From: [Anoxybacillus] calidus
Lineage (GTDB): Bacteria; Bacillota; Bacilli; Bacillales; Anoxybacillaceae
Reading direction: 5' to 3'
Length of the DNA stretch: 64,000 nt
Assembly (NCBI RefSeq): GCF_013760845.1
Contig: NZ_JACDUU010000002.1
Coordinates: 372,001-436,000 of the forward strand
The notes under the pieces are model-generated. The model was not told the origin of the DNA. It ran no database searches and saw only the letters and a list, made by a program, of their open reading frames with translations. Numbering within the stretch: the stretch's first letter is position 1; each line of letters opens with the position of its first letter. A program made the translations under genes and the position numbers. This document shows, piece by piece, positions 10,362 to 19,949 of this stretch.

Positions 10362-12296
10362 ATGAAGAAAGGGTATCTTGTCGTCGCAGCTTTCATTTTG
10401 GCGCTCGGAATAGCGGCAGCGTTATATTTCAATGATTTTGAATACGCTCTTATCCCTGAAAAAGAGGATGTAAAAACCTATCAGGCCAATCATCAAGAGG
10501 GATTGGATGTTTGGGGAAAGTACATTCCTTTTAAACAAGAGGGACTACAAAAACTAGCAACGGAAAATAAAAACGAAAAATTGCCTGACGGATTCATCAA
10601 AGTAGATGAAGACCTGCTCAAACTAGGAAGAGAAGTTTTTTATAAAGAAACATTCGGAAACGAAGTCTTTTTAACCGATGTTATGGGAATCATTGATGGA
10701 CCGCTGACTATCGGAAACATTGCCAAAGCAATTGCCGCCCTTAGAGGCAAAGGAACAACAAATTTACGAGTGGAGCTGGCCGAGGACATAAAAATAGGCG
10801 ATAGGCTCTATCAAAAAGGGGAGAAAATTGATACGGGAATCGATGTGCCGAAAGGAGCTTATGCTCCATTAGGAATGCCGGTTTCTTGGAAAAATGGAAA
10901 AGTTCGTGTTGGCATTAGCTGTGCCGCCTGCCATGCAACCGTTGATCCAGAAACAAAAACGGTCGTGGAAGGCGCTCCTAACAATGATTTGAATGCAGGG
11001 CTTATTATGGCTCTTGCTACGAATTCAACGGCTTATTTTACTCATACGAATGTAAAAGGATTGCAAAAGTATATTCGTGATTTAGACCGCAAAATCACGG
11101 ATTCAACGGGAAAACAAACGTCATTGCCTGACCCAGTTGCCTTAGAGGAAGATGTTGACAAGGTATTGGCAAGCTGGCCGCGAGGAAATTTTGATTCGAC
11201 GATTGATTTAGAAGCCAATCCTGCGCAAATTCCGGATTCTTTTACATTGGGAGATCATCCATATGGATGGAGCGGCTTTGCTGCGGCAGGACCATTTAAC
11301 GGATTGACAACATTTAGTAATAATGTACATGCCCAAAATGCCGATGCTTTATCGCAATCGGAAATAAGCAAGCCTTTATTTGGAATTGATAAGGAAGTAT
11401 ATTTAGGTGTTATTTTACAAAATGCAGCGAATCCAAAATTTCGCTATAAACCGAATCTCGACGTAAAGCCGTCGGAGTTTTTTAACTCGGTTGACCCAAC
11501 GCCGGGTGTCGTGGGAATCAACAAACTAGTTGCACCTCCGCAGTTTCCAAAAGTGTCGTTAGTGGCGCCGGACGGTTTAATTGTGAGTGAAAAAGGATTT
11601 AAATTTAATGAGCAAAATAATGCAGTAGCCGCTTGGCAAAATACGATAAATCCGCCGAGACGAAATCACCAAGCCGATGCGGACACAATTCAGCGCGGCC
11701 GTGAAGTGTTTGCAAGGGCAGGGTGCATCCGCTGTCATGCAGGAAATGAGTTAACGAATCATAAAGTCATTTCCGCAAAAGTCATCGGGACAGAACCGTC
11801 GCGGGCGAAAGCATTGAAGAAAACAGAAAAGGTTTTTGGAGAATCTGTTTTGTACTCGCCAGACACACCTGTTCCGATACCAAAAGATGCAAAAGTATTG
11901 AAAGTACCGACCGAACACTTAGACCCGGAACAAGTGAAGCTAGCTTTCGCTCACGGAGATTCACCGGGCGGATACAAAGTGCCAAGCTTGATTGGACTTT
12001 CTTGGACAGCTCCTTATCTTCATGATGGCGGCGTTGCCGTAGGTCCGAATAACGAATTAGGAGTAGCGGGCACGCTACTGAAAGGGATTGTTCCCGATCC
12101 AAGAAACAGTTTGCGTGCGTTAATCGATAAAGAACTTCGTAATAAAGTCATCCAAGCAAACGCTTCAAGCAAACCGTTACAAAGTGTGCATGTCAGCGGT
12201 ATCGGTCATACGCACTGGATTGATGAAACAACCGGATTTACGAAAGAAGAACAAGATGCGGTCATAGAGTATTTGCTTTCATTGACGTCTCCGTAA
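10362..12296 (+). CDS. di-heme cytochrome c, membrane-anchored electron transfer protein
   Basis: The 644-aa protein starts with an uncleaved signal anchor (about 2-22) and then an extracytoplasmic domain with two covalent heme-c sites, CAACH near residue 187 and CIRCH near residue 455. The second lies in a cytochrome-c peroxidase-like segment (GREVFARAGCIRCHAGNE), and later HDGG and GYKVPSLIGL segments are typical of di-heme peroxidase-related proteins. The substrate is not clear. The frame is open from a GTG at 10,353, but AGGTGG directly before the ATG at 10,362 supports the ATG. A small DUF1292 gene follows. Confidence 0.85.
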   Translation: MKKGYLVVAAFILALGIAAALYFNDFEYALIPEKEDVKTYQANHQEGLDVWGKYIPFKQEGLQKLATENKNEKLPDGFIKVDEDLLKLGREVFYKETFGNEVFLTDVMGIIDGPLTIGNIAKAIAALRGKGTTNLRVELAEDIKIGDRLYQKGEKIDTGIDVPKGAYAPLGMPVSWKNGKVRVGISCAACHATVDPETKTVVEGAPNNDLNAGLIMALATNSTAYFTHTNVKGLQKYIRDLDRKITDSTGKQTSLPDPVALEEDVDKVLASWPRGNFDSTIDLEANPAQIPDSFTLGDHPYGWSGFAAAGPFNGLTTFSNNVHAQNADALSQSEISKPLFGIDKEVYLGVILQNAANPKFRYKPNLDVKPSEFFNSVDPTPGVVGINKLVAPPQFPKVSLVAPDGLIVSEKGFKFNEQNNAVAAWQNTINPPRRNHQADADTIQRGREVFARAGCIRCHAGNELTNHKVISAKVIGTEPSRAKALKKTEKVFGESVLYSPDTPVPIPKDAKVLKVPTEHLDPEQVKLAFAHGDSPGGYKVPSLIGLSWTAPYLHDGGVAVGPNNELGVAGTLLKGIVPDPRNSLRALIDKELRNKVIQANASSKPLQSVHVSGIGHTHWIDETTGFTKEEQDAVIEYLLSLTSP

Positions 12297-12330
12297 CGAT
12301 GCGGTTTTATAACGAAGTGAGGTGAACGAA

Positions 12331-12585
12331 ATGAGACACAATGAGCCACGGGATTATGTAACGATTGAAGACGAGCAAGGCAATCAGAAAGAGTTTGCTG
12401 TTGAAGCCTTGTTTGATATTGAAGACAAGTCATATGCTTTACTGCGCAGCGAAGATGAAACAATCGTCATGCGAGTCGAAGGAGAGGAAGGAGATCAATA
12501 CTTAGTCGGCATCACCGATCCAGAAGAAAGCGAAGCCATTTTAGATGCTTATCAGATCGCGGTGGAAAATGCTCCGGTGGAGTAA
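12331..12585 (+). CDS. DUF1292 protein (YrzB-like)
   Basis: This 84-aa acidic protein (DYVTIEDEQGNQKEFAVEALFDIEDKSY start) belongs to the DUF1292 family, a small conserved cytoplasmic Firmicute protein of unknown function usually found in the yrrL-yrzB neighbourhood. Here it follows a cytochrome gene instead, so it may be a second paralogue. A GAGGTG site nine bases upstream favours the ATG at 12,331 over a GTG at 12,322. Confidence 0.85.
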   Translation: MRHNEPRDYVTIEDEQGNQKEFAVEALFDIEDKSYALLRSEDETIVMRVEGEEGDQYLVGITDPEESEAILDAYQIAVENAPVE

Positions 12586-12608
12586 TTTCTGTTCGGAATG
12601 TGCTTAAC

Positions 12609-12634
12609 AAAAGGCAGCCAAGGGGCTGTCTTTT
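12609..12634 (+). terminator. terminator after DUF1292 gene
   Basis: AAAAGGCAGCC (12609-12619) pairs with GGCTGTCTTTT (12624-12634) and ends in TTTT. It follows the DUF1292 stop by about 25 bases. Confidence 0.75.
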
Positions 12635-12762
12635 GTTATATTGGAAGGCATTATCATTTGAAAGTTTAAAAAGAAGTTAGTCGTTATCTTCGTCGCTTCT
12701 GTCTTTTCAATGGCAACGTTATCAGGATTTTTATTCTATGTGATTTGAAGGAGGTGAAAAAT

Positions 12763-12900
12763 ATGTTCAAACGTTTATTTGCGAAAAAAGAGAACAACGA
12801 ACCGTGCTGTGATGTGCAAATCATCGAAGTAAACGATGAAACAAACGACGAACGTAAAGAACCTTGTTGCGAAGACAATTGTTGTGAAGGCTGCTGCTGA
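12763..12900 (+). CDS. small cysteine-rich protein
   Basis: A 45-aa reading frame has an excellent ribosome site (GAAGGAGGTG, 12,748-12,757) and encodes a basic N-terminus followed by an acidic, cysteine-rich tail with CC at residues 15-16 and then CC-x3-CC-x2-CC (PCCEDNCCEGCC) at the end. The clustered cysteines suggest metal or redox binding; this is inference. A strong terminator follows immediately. A 27-residue hydrophobic frame just upstream (12,665-12,749) lacks a start codon and may be a relic. Confidence 0.65.
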   Translation: MFKRLFAKKENNEPCCDVQIIEVNDETNDERKEPCCEDNCCEGCC

Positions 12901-12913
12901 AGTAATGGACTGG

Positions 12914-12942
12914 ACCACATCTGTTTGCGGGTGTGGTTTTTT
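12914..12942 (+). terminator. terminator after cysteine-rich gene
   Basis: ACCACA (12914-12919) pairs with TGTGGT (12932-12937), followed by six T. Nearly the same element, including the loop text, recurs at 15,974-16,001. Confidence 0.75.
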
Positions 12943-13053
12943 CTCTATTCGTACCGATTCGATAATCGTACATGTGTTATCGCGCTAATATTTTCGTAAC
13001 CATTTTCATACATTCATAGTAAGACGAATCATTCATTGTTGATGGGATGATGA

Positions 13054-13254
13054 GGATTTCCACTCATAGACCCCGCTATCGCAATAGCTCCTCTCAAACG
13101 AAAAACCGTTCTTGCGTATGTCGTTCCCTCGATTTCAATAAGCATCGATAACATAACGCTACTCAAATACATCAACGACGTTTACAATCCAAATGTGCGA
13201 CGATCGTTACTACAGGAACAAAAAGAATACTTAATTGAGGCATATTCTCAATAA
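13054..13254 (+). pseudogene. 5'-truncated relic of unknown gene
   Basis: An open frame of 66 codons without a start codon reads like a natural protein C-terminus (LKYINDVYNPNVRRSLLQ followed by EQKEYLIEAYSQ). Stops lie just upstream. It ends 16 bases before the next gene. It is probably the tail of a degraded gene; I do not recognise the family. The rest of 12,943-13,053 shows nothing. Confidence 0.35.
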
Positions 13255-13270
13255 GGAAGAAGGGGAGAGC

Positions 13271-15388
13271 ATGACAGAGCGCTGGGTGAAGACCGGATAC
13301 TTCATGGGTGTGGCATTAACGTTAGCCTCCATCATTTATTTTTTTGCCGCCAATTGGCAAGGATTTGACCGATTGACGAAAGTAAGTTTAAGCGTCGGTT
13401 TTATGTGGTTGTTTTATGGTGCGAGCGCTGTTCTTGCGTATGTCATGAAGCGGCATGATTTTTTAAGCAAATGGCTGTTTGTTGCTGGAGCGATCGGGTT
13501 TGGGATCACTGTAGCATTAGTAGGGCAAGTTTATAATTCCCATGCCGATAGCTTTTGGTTATTTTTTATTTGGTTCATTCCAAGCAGTGTATTGGCATGG
13601 ATCACCCGATACGAACCGCTTCGTGTATTAAGTGTTGTACTGCTGCAACTTACTTTCTGGTTTTATTATTTTCCATCCTCGTATCAGGCGGAGCGAGGAG
13701 AGTGGGAATCGTTTGTTACCTTATTCGTTTTTGCGCTCATAAACGGAATCATTTTTGTACTCCATCGTTTTACTGTCGTTTCTTATCTCGCATATGTAGC
13801 GATGCAAGGATGGTTGTTTGTCATCTTCCAAATCGGTGTCGTGTATGACCAATTTCCGTGGTGGTCGTATGTCTATGTCCTTATTCTCGCCGGTTTCTTT
13901 TATTATTTTTTCCATATCGCCAAAAGGCGTTCCTATCTTCTGATTACAGGTATGTTTGCCGGTGCTTTCATCATCGTTCAATATTTCCGTTTTGTTGCTG
14001 AATATTTTCAAGAAGGTGTTTTACTAGCTGGGCTATTGCTTGCTGGAGGACTTGTTTATGGAAGTATTCATTTTCTGAAACGATTGAGAAAAATGTCGAG
14101 TGAAGGGGCAAAAGGGCACGCTTTTCTATTGGCATTTCAAGCGATTGTTACGGTTGTTGCCTCTCTTATAGCTGTGTCGAGTATTATGGGACTTATTACG
14201 ATATGGACGAACGATTTTTCACCGAACTTGTTGTTCATCTTATCCATTGTCGGATTTGTCCTGCCGGCGATTTTTCTATGGAAATGGAATGACATTGTTC
14301 GATGTACGTTATTGGCAATCGGGTATGCGATAGGGGTCATTGTTTCGTCTCAAATTTCTACTTTTGTTTTAGTTAGCTACAGTACTGCATTACTTTTCTT
14401 TTACTTAAAGTCATCCAATGTCGGCATGCGAATTCTTACGAACATCGCGTTATCTGTTTACGGGTTTATCGCCGTGTTTGATTGGACAAACGAATCTCGC
14501 CTTTCCCTCATGTTTGTTTTGCTATTGAATGGATGTTTGTATTTGTTTTCTGGGTTGAACAAGTATGAACGTCTTTCCGCACTTTCATTAGGATTAGGGG
14601 CATTTCTTCTGTTAACAAGCATGGACCTTTTTACCGTTGACTATTGGTATGTGTTATCCAATCTTTCGTTTGTGGTCATTGTGGTGGGCTTTATCTTTTT
14701 TCAGACAAAGCATAACGAACGATTCGGACTTGGGATTGCTTGGTTTTATTGGTGGCTGTTTCTTGTTTTAAAATATCATGAATTCGCTTGGGACCTTCTA
14801 GATAAGTCGATCAGTTTACTGATTTCCGGCATTTTCTTTCTTTTAGGAACGGCGTTGTTGGAGAAGCGAAGAGGATTTTTTATTCAAACAGGACAGACGA
14901 ATTGGCTTCAGCAAAAATGGCTGTCTTTACTAGCTGTTGTAGTGATTCAAACCATTTTTATCGGGTACGTTGTCTTTGATAAAGAACAACATTTACAACA
15001 TGGAGAGGTCGTGAAATTACAATTAGCTCCGGTTGACCCTCGCTCTTTGCTTCAAGGAGATTACGTTCGCCTTCGTTATGAAATTTCGGATGTTGGAAAA
15101 CGGGACGGTCAAGGGAACGTTCAAGTCATTTTGCGAAAAGATCAAGAAGGCGTCTATCGATTTGCGGGGATTTATTCCATCAATGGAATGAGAGATAAGC
15201 AATACGTGCGTCAAGAAGGAGATGTTCTATTGAATGGAAAGATGAAAGGGGGGCGCATTATTTACGGAATTGAATCGTACTTTGTCCCAGAGGGAACAGG
15301 GATGAAAGTGCAAGAACGGGCCCGCTATGCATACGTTCGGGTGAGTAAAACAGGCGATGCCCTTTTGGAGAAAATAAGTGATCGGTAA
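13271..15388 (+). CDS. DUF2157 / GDYXXLXY membrane protein
   Basis: The 705-aa protein is a polytopic membrane protein. Its first 150 residues match the DUF2157 layout of repeated hydrophobic helices, and its C-terminal part ends with an extracytoplasmic segment carrying the GDYVRLRYEI signature of the GDYXXLXY domain near residue 600. In other bacteria these two parts are often encoded by adjacent genes; here they are fused. Function is unknown, perhaps envelope-related. An AAGGGGAGAG site supports the ATG at 13,271 over the TTG at 13,235. The gene stands alone. Confidence 0.8.
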   Translation: MTERWVKTGYFMGVALTLASIIYFFAANWQGFDRLTKVSLSVGFMWLFYGASAVLAYVMKRHDFLSKWLFVAGAIGFGITVALVGQVYNSHADSFWLFFIWFIPSSVLAWITRYEPLRVLSVVLLQLTFWFYYFPSSYQAERGEWESFVTLFVFALINGIIFVLHRFTVVSYLAYVAMQGWLFVIFQIGVVYDQFPWWSYVYVLILAGFFYYFFHIAKRRSYLLITGMFAGAFIIVQYFRFVAEYFQEGVLLAGLLLAGGLVYGSIHFLKRLRKMSSEGAKGHAFLLAFQAIVTVVASLIAVSSIMGLITIWTNDFSPNLLFILSIVGFVLPAIFLWKWNDIVRCTLLAIGYAIGVIVSSQISTFVLVSYSTALLFFYLKSSNVGMRILTNIALSVYGFIAVFDWTNESRLSLMFVLLLNGCLYLFSGLNKYERLSALSLGLGAFLLLTSMDLFTVDYWYVLSNLSFVVIVVGFIFFQTKHNERFGLGIAWFYWWLFLVLKYHEFAWDLLDKSISLLISGIFFLLGTALLEKRRGFFIQTGQTNWLQQKWLSLLAVVVIQTIFIGYVVFDKEQHLQHGEVVKLQLAPVDPRSLLQGDYVRLRYEISDVGKRDGQGNVQVILRKDQEGVYRFAGIYSINGMRDKQYVRQEGDVLLNGKMKGGRIIYGIESYFVPEGTGMKVQERARYAYVRVSKTGDALLEKISDR

Positions 15389-15390
15389 GT

Positions 15391-15640
15391 GCATTGCGAT
15401 CCTAAAAGTAGACAGTATAAAATCGGTTAAATAGCGGGAATCAGAGTTGAAACGGCTCTGGTTCCTTTTCTCTTCTTATCTTTTTATAGCGTCTCAGAAT
15501 CCCGAGGCTGTCAAGGAAAGAACTTGACAGCTTCTCGGAATTCGGAGAATCGGTGATTAAGATGAGAAGGAGAAAACATAGCCCTCCATGTGCTCTTTCT
15601 TTAATTAGCTTGTGCGTATTGAACCGGTATTTGATAACTT
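15391..15640 (-). mobile_element. IS3-type 3' end relic, copy A
   Basis: This stretch is a diverged repeat of 45,234-45,420. Both contain an AAAAGTAGACAG end typical of IS3-family inverted repeats, and on the minus strand the better copy reads as the tail of an IS3 OrfB (LSYPPVQYAEAS then stop). Copy A has an extra segment of about 60 bases holding a long hairpin (15,502-15,538, with CTGTCAAG/CTTGACAG at its core). No transposase frame survives. Confidence 0.55.
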
Positions 15641-15870
15641 ATGAAATCGTTTCTTTGCTCTTTGCCAAATCAGCTACTTCAGCAACTGTCAAACCTGTTC
15701 GTTTTGCAAATTCTCCAATTGGAAGTACGTCTAACAAGTTTTTCGCAATCTCAAAAGCCTGATGCTTTTCCGTTTCCTTAATATCTTCTTTTTTTCTCTT
15801 GCTTGGAAATTCGACCAACTTTAGTTACTTTTAACCACTCCCTTATCTGTTTTGCATACTCTCCATCAAA
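15639..15870 (-). pseudogene. C-terminal relic resembling Rpn-family nuclease/transposase
   Basis: On the minus strand a frame of about 60 codons ends in EIAKNLLDVLPIGEFAKRTG followed by LTVAEVADLAKSK, a tail typical of the Rpn (recombination-promoting nuclease, PD-(D/E)XK) family. Upstream text (GEYAKQIREWLKVTK) continues in another frame, so at least one frameshift separates the parts. The N-terminal nuclease core is missing. The assignment rests on the tail pattern only. Confidence 0.4.
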
Positions 15871-15973
15871 GGAACGGTGGTGAATATCGACAGACAAGCT
15901 GGGGAATAGAAAAATAGTGAAGAAAACAAAGAAGCCTCCAAAATGCTTGAAATTGTTGTGAAGACGCTTGTTG

Positions 15974-16001
15974 CCACATCTATTTGCGGGTGTGGTTTTT
16001 T
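15974..16001 (+). terminator. terminator, second copy of the 12,914 element
   Basis: CCACA and TGTGG pair around a loop almost identical to that at 12,914-12,942 and are followed by a six-T run. No intact gene precedes it, so it looks like the leftover end of a lost gene copy. Confidence 0.6.
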
Positions 16002-16153
16002 ATTGTACATCAGTCTAAATTTTGCACAAATCTGCTCACAATATTTGGGCTTATCTTTGGTCGAAAATTCAGTATAATGAACAGTAAGAGGAGTCTAGAT
16101 TCCATCTAATGAGTATGATTGTTTGCACAAAGGAAGTGAAGGAGCGCTCCAAC

Positions 16154-18211
16154 ATGATACTTGATGCTCGTTGTGTCCGAATTGTTAATATGTTGCTTAG
16201 TTCTTCTACTCATGTAACTGCAGACAAGTTGGCTCAGGCCTTACAAGTCTCAAGGCGAACGGTCTACTATGATATTCAAAAAATAAATGACTGGCTGCAA
16301 AGTCAAGGTTTCTCACAGCTGAAACATGTGCGCACAATCGGTTTTTATTTGGATGATCAAGTCAAAAAACAAATTACGAAAACCTTGCAAACGTTACAAC
16401 CGATTCGACATTACGAGTATTCTTCAGAAGAAAGAAAAGCTTGGATTGGATTATTGATTTTTATTCGTAATCACTCGATCTTTTTACGTGACTTTTTAGA
16501 AAATCTTCAAGTGAGCCGAAGTACTTTATTAAATGATATTAAGGAACTCAAATCAGAATGGCAGTCGTTTCAATTGCAACTAGAATTCCATCGTAAACAA
16601 GGATATTTCATCAAAGGAGAAGAAACGCAAAAGAGAAAGGCAATCGTACATCATGTAGCACAGTTTTTGGCAACGGTTGGCTATGAACGACTATGTTCTG
16701 AATTGTTTGGCGAGCACTCATTACTTATTAACGACATGATTCGCCAATCAGAAGCATTTTCTTCCATTTGTTATACGAATGACGTTATTCATACATTAAC
16801 CATTTATCTTTCTATTTTTATGAAACGATGGATTCGTGGCAAGTACATTCAAATGGATGCTCAAGAAAAAGAAGTACTGCAGTCGACTAGGGAATACCAA
16901 GCGGCTCACTATATAATTACTCAAATTGAAAACGCTTTCCTGATCAATGTTCCTAAAGATGAAATTTGTTATCTTACAACCTATCTTTTAGGTTCAAGAG
17001 TCACAGACGATAAGCAAATCGATCAAAGTAATCAAATCACGATTTTAAAACAAATGATTAAAAACATGGTCGATGATTTTCAAACATACGCTTGTGTACA
17101 ATTCAAACATCGTGAAGAGTTGGAAAAAAATTTATTGATTCACATGAAACCAGCGTATTATCGCTTAAAATATGGTCTTCATTTGCAAAATGAATTAACC
17201 CAATCTGTCAAAGCAAATTATCACGATATCTTTACTCTAACGAAGAAAGTTGTTCATCATATTGAGAACGTCGTCGGTCAATCCGTAAGTGATGATGAAA
17301 TTGCTTATATCGCCATGCATTTCGGTGGATGGCTTGACAGAGAGGGAGTATCTGTTCCGGCTCGAAAAAAAGCGCTCATTGTGTGCGAAAGCGGCATTGG
17401 TACATCGCGAATTTTACAAAAACAAATTGAAGAATTATTACCAACAGTGGATGTCATTGACATCATCTCGGTAAGAGAATATCGAGCTTATTCTCTGGAG
17501 AATGTTGATTTTGTTGTTACAACGATTCCATTACCATCGCGAGATGTCCCAATGTATATGGTTCGTCCCATTTTAACAGCTGCGGATAAAATGTTGCTTT
17601 TAAGAGAAACAAATCAACTTTCTGAAACGAGAACTTTATCAGTCGAAGCATTATTGGAAATTGTTAAAAAGCATGCAACGCTCATCAATGAAAAAGCATT
17701 AATTCAAGAACTACATGAATATATTAGTCAAAGTAAAAGAAAGGAGGTTTTTAAAAAACCCATGCTGAAAGATTTGCTTACAAAACAACACATTCAAATG
17801 GTTGAAGAGGTAGGTGATTGGAAAGAAGCGATTACACTTGCTGCTAAACCGTTATTGGCCAACGGTTATATTACAAATGAATACATTCAAGCGATGATTG
17901 ATAATGTTATGACATTGGGACCTTACATCGTGATTGCACCAGGAGTGGCTTTACCACATGCTCGACCAGAACATGGAGTAAAGAAAATTGGGATGAGCTT
18001 TCTTAAAATAAAAAACGGTTGTCTATTCTCTGAAAAGGAAGAACACCGGGTATATGTTTTAATCGTTTTAGCTGCGATTGACAATGAAACACATTTAAAA
18101 GCGCTATCACAACTGTCAAAATTGTTATCAGATAAAGAAAATATGCGTGTATTATTGTCGACCCATTCGATAGAAGAAGTACTCACATTAATCGAAACAT
18201 ATTCTCATTAA
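16154..18211 (+). CDS. BglG/MtlR-type PTS-controlled regulator with EIIB and EIIA domains
   Basis: The 685-aa protein has N-terminal helix-turn-helix domains (about 5-115), two PRD domains (about 180-400), a PTS EIIB-like domain with its cysteine at residue 411 (VCESGIGTS) and a fructose/mannitol-type EIIA domain with active-site histidine 602 ([10 protein letters not shown]). Such regulators are activated or silenced by PTS phosphorylation. It sits 31 bases before the IIB gene of an ascorbate-type transporter, which it most likely controls. The frame opens at 16,109, but an AAGGAG site nine bases before 16,154 supports that ATG. No separate EIIA gene is present, so this EIIA-like domain might also feed the transporter; that is speculation. 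Confidence 0.88.
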   Translation: MILDARCVRIVNMLLSSSTHVTADKLAQALQVSRRTVYYDIQKINDWLQSQGFSQLKHVRTIGFYLDDQVKKQITKTLQTLQPIRHYEYSSEERKAWIGLLIFIRNHSIFLRDFLENLQVSRSTLLNDIKELKSEWQSFQLQLEFHRKQGYFIKGEETQKRKAIVHHVAQFLATVGYERLCSELFGEHSLLINDMIRQSEAFSSICYTNDVIHTLTIYLSIFMKRWIRGKYIQMDAQEKEVLQSTREYQAAHYIITQIENAFLINVPKDEICYLTTYLLGSRVTDDKQIDQSNQITILKQMIKNMVDDFQTYACVQFKHREELEKNLLIHMKPAYYRLKYGLHLQNELTQSVKANYHDIFTLTKKVVHHIENVVGQSVSDDEIAYIAMHFGGWLDREGVSVPARKKALIVCESGIGTSRILQKQIEELLPTVDVIDIISVREYRAYSLENVDFVVTTIPLPSRDVPMYMVRPILTAADKMLLLRETNQLSETRTLSVEALLEIVKKHATLINEKALIQELHEYISQSKRKEVFKKPMLKDLLTKQHIQMVEEVGDWKEAITLAAKPLLANGYITNEYIQAMIDNVMTLGPYIVIAPGVALPHARPEHGVKKIGMSFLKIKNGCLFSEKEEHRVYVLIVLAAIDNETHLKALSQLSKLLSDKENMRVLLSTHSIEEVLTLIETYSH

Positions 18212-18242
18212 AATAAAATATCAAATCATGGAGGTAAAAAAG

Positions 18243-18509
18243 ATGAAAAAAATTCTTGTCGTTTGCGGAAATGGACTTGGAAGCAGTTTTATCATCGAAA
18301 TGAATGTCAAAAACGTGTTAAAAGAGCTAGGCATTGAAGCCGAAGTTTCTCATACTGATTTAGCTACAAGCAAAACAGAAAAAGCAGATTTATATTTAGG
18401 GGCAAAAGATTTAGTCGAAGTGCTTGATGACGGTACACGAAATGTGGCCAAACTGACAAATATTCTCGACCTTGATGAACTAAGATCCGTGTTAGAGAAA
18501 CATTTGTGA
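18243..18509 (+). CDS. PTS ascorbate-type IIB component (UlaB/SgaB-like)
   Basis: This 88-aa protein has the EIIB fold start MKKILVVCGNGLGSSFIIEM, with the phosphorylated cysteine in the VCGNGLGSS loop. Length and sequence fit the stand-alone IIB of the ascorbate (L-asc/SgaTBA) family. The ATG at 18,243 has a GGAGG site; an in-frame ATG at 18,228 overlaps that site and is less likely. It receives phosphate from an EIIA and passes it to the sugar bound by the IIC encoded downstream. The true substrate may be ascorbate or a pentitol-like compound. Confidence 0.9.
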   Translation: MKKILVVCGNGLGSSFIIEMNVKNVLKELGIEAEVSHTDLATSKTEKADLYLGAKDLVEVLDDGTRNVAKLTNILDLDELRSVLEKHL

Positions 18510-18519
18510 ATAAAAAGCA

Positions 18520-18535
18520 GCAGGCGATCGCCTGC
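18520..18535. repeat. palindrome between IIB and IIC genes
   Basis: GCAGGCGATCGCCTGC is a perfect 16-base palindrome eleven bases after the IIB stop, followed by an A-rich and T-rich stretch that can fold again. It may be a partial terminator or mRNA end that sets IIB to IIC ratio. Confidence 0.45.
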
Positions 18536-18671
18536 GTAAAAGAAAAAACTTTTCCTTTTAGAAGTATACGAAAGAATGAGAAAACAATAAAGAGATTTTT
18601 AGATAAAAAGAAAAACATTCTGAATGTGATGATACTCCTAAAACTGACGATAAAGAGAAGGAGAATGCACG

Positions 18672-19934
18672 ATGTTTGATTTCATTATGAAAGATGTATT
18701 AGGCTCACCGGCGATTCTAGTAGGCTTATTTGCCTTCATCGGCCTATTACTGCAAAAGAAAAGCTTTCCTGATATCGTTTCCGGCACGTTAAAAACGATT
18801 ATGGGATTTGTGATTCTCGGTGGCGGAGCCGGAATTTTGATTGGATCACTAAATATTTTTGGGAAAATGTTTGAAAAAGCGTTCCATATTCAAGGGGTCA
18901 TTCCGAATAACGAAGCGATTGTTGCCATTGCTCAAAAAACGTTTGGAAAAGAAACAGCGATGATTATGTTGTTTGGAATGGTTGTCAATATTCTTATTGC
19001 GCGATTTACTCGTTTTAAATATATTTTCTTAACCGGGCATCATACGTTATTCATGGCGTGCTTAATTTCTGCTGTATTTGCTACAGGCGGGGTCACCGGC
19101 ATTCCACTCATCATCGTTGGTTCTATTATTCTTGGAAGTTTAATGGTATTTATGCCAGCGATTCTTCAACCGTATATGCGTCAAGTTACAGGAACGGACC
19201 AAATCGCCTTAGGCCATTTTGGATCGATCGGTTACTTTACTTCAGCGTGGATCGGGAAGTTGCTTGGAAACAAAGCGCAATCCACAGAAGATATTAAAGT
19301 GCCGAAATCACTAGGATTCCTTCGCGATACATCGGTTGCGATGTCACTGACAATGGTCATATTATTCTTCATTGTCGCGCCATTTGCCGGAAAAGAATTT
19401 ATCGAGAAACAATTAAGTGGCGGCGTGAACTTCCTTGTTTTCTCCCTTATGCAAGGGATTACGTTCGCCGCAGGGGTATACGTCGTATTAGCGGGAGTAC
19501 GGATGCTTATTGCGGAAATTGTTCCAGCATTTAAGGGGATTGCGGATAAAGTGGTGAAAGACGCAAAGCCAGCCCTCGATTGTCCAGCGGTGTTTCCATA
19601 CGCTCCAAACGCCGTCATCATCGGATTTTTATCGAGTTTTGTGGCGGGGATTATTTCCCTATTCATTCTTCCGCTCGTCGGCTTAAAAGTGATTGTCCCT
19701 GGATTAATTCCACACTTTTTCACTGGAGCAGCAGCGGGAGTATTCGGCAATGCGACAGGTGGTAGACGAGGCGCCATTTTCGGAGCATTTGCCAATGGAA
19801 TTTTGATTTCTTTCTTACCAGCGCTCTTACTACCAGTACTCGGCTCGCTCGGGTTTGAAGGCACAACGTTCGGAGATTCGGATTTTGGGATTGTTGGGAT
19901 TTTGTTGGGGTATTTGATTAAGTTGTTTTCATAA
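18672..19934 (+). CDS. PTS ascorbate-type IIC permease (UlaA/SgaT-like)
   Basis: The 420-aa protein is an integral membrane permease of the SgaT/UlaA family, with about ten to eleven hydrophobic helices and conserved glycine-rich stretches (GGGAGILIGSLNIF near residue 50, TGAAAGVFGNATGGRRGA near 375). It takes up its sugar with phosphorylation by the IIB protein encoded 163 bases upstream. An AAGGAGAATG site overlaps the region before the ATG. The cluster regulator-IIB-IIC lacks downstream catabolic genes (such as ulaD-F), and a tRNA fragment begins 16 bases beyond the stop, suggesting that the operon may have been cut short by the accessory region. Confidence 0.92.
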   Translation: MFDFIMKDVLGSPAILVGLFAFIGLLLQKKSFPDIVSGTLKTIMGFVILGGGAGILIGSLNIFGKMFEKAFHIQGVIPNNEAIVAIAQKTFGKETAMIMLFGMVVNILIARFTRFKYIFLTGHHTLFMACLISAVFATGGVTGIPLIIVGSIILGSLMVFMPAILQPYMRQVTGTDQIALGHFGSIGYFTSAWIGKLLGNKAQSTEDIKVPKSLGFLRDTSVAMSLTMVILFFIVAPFAGKEFIEKQLSGGVNFLVFSLMQGITFAAGVYVVLAGVRMLIAEIVPAFKGIADKVVKDAKPALDCPAVFPYAPNAVIIGFLSSFVAGIISLFILPLVGLKVIVPGLIPHFFTGAAAGVFGNATGGRRGAIFGAFANGILISFLPALLLPVLGSLGFEGTTFGDSDFGIVGILLGYLIKLFS

Positions 19935-19949
19935 CAGAAGAGAACCCCC

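Noticed and set aside
12684-12920. 78-codon minus-strand frame
   Set aside because: Antisense to the cysteine-rich gene; the plus strand has the ribosome site and terminator.
15553-15762. 69-codon plus-strand frame
   Set aside because: Runs across an IS3 relic and is antisense to the Rpn-like tail, which reads far more like a protein.
18522-18533. GCGATCGC octamer resembling the cyanobacterial HIP1 repeat
   Set aside because: A single occurrence inside a palindrome in a Bacillaceae-like genome; no evidence of an iterated repeat.
19232-19864. 210-codon open frame on the minus strand
   Set aside because: It lies fully antisense to the well-conserved PTS IIC gene, has low-complexity Thr/Ala/Pro-rich text and no ribosome site.
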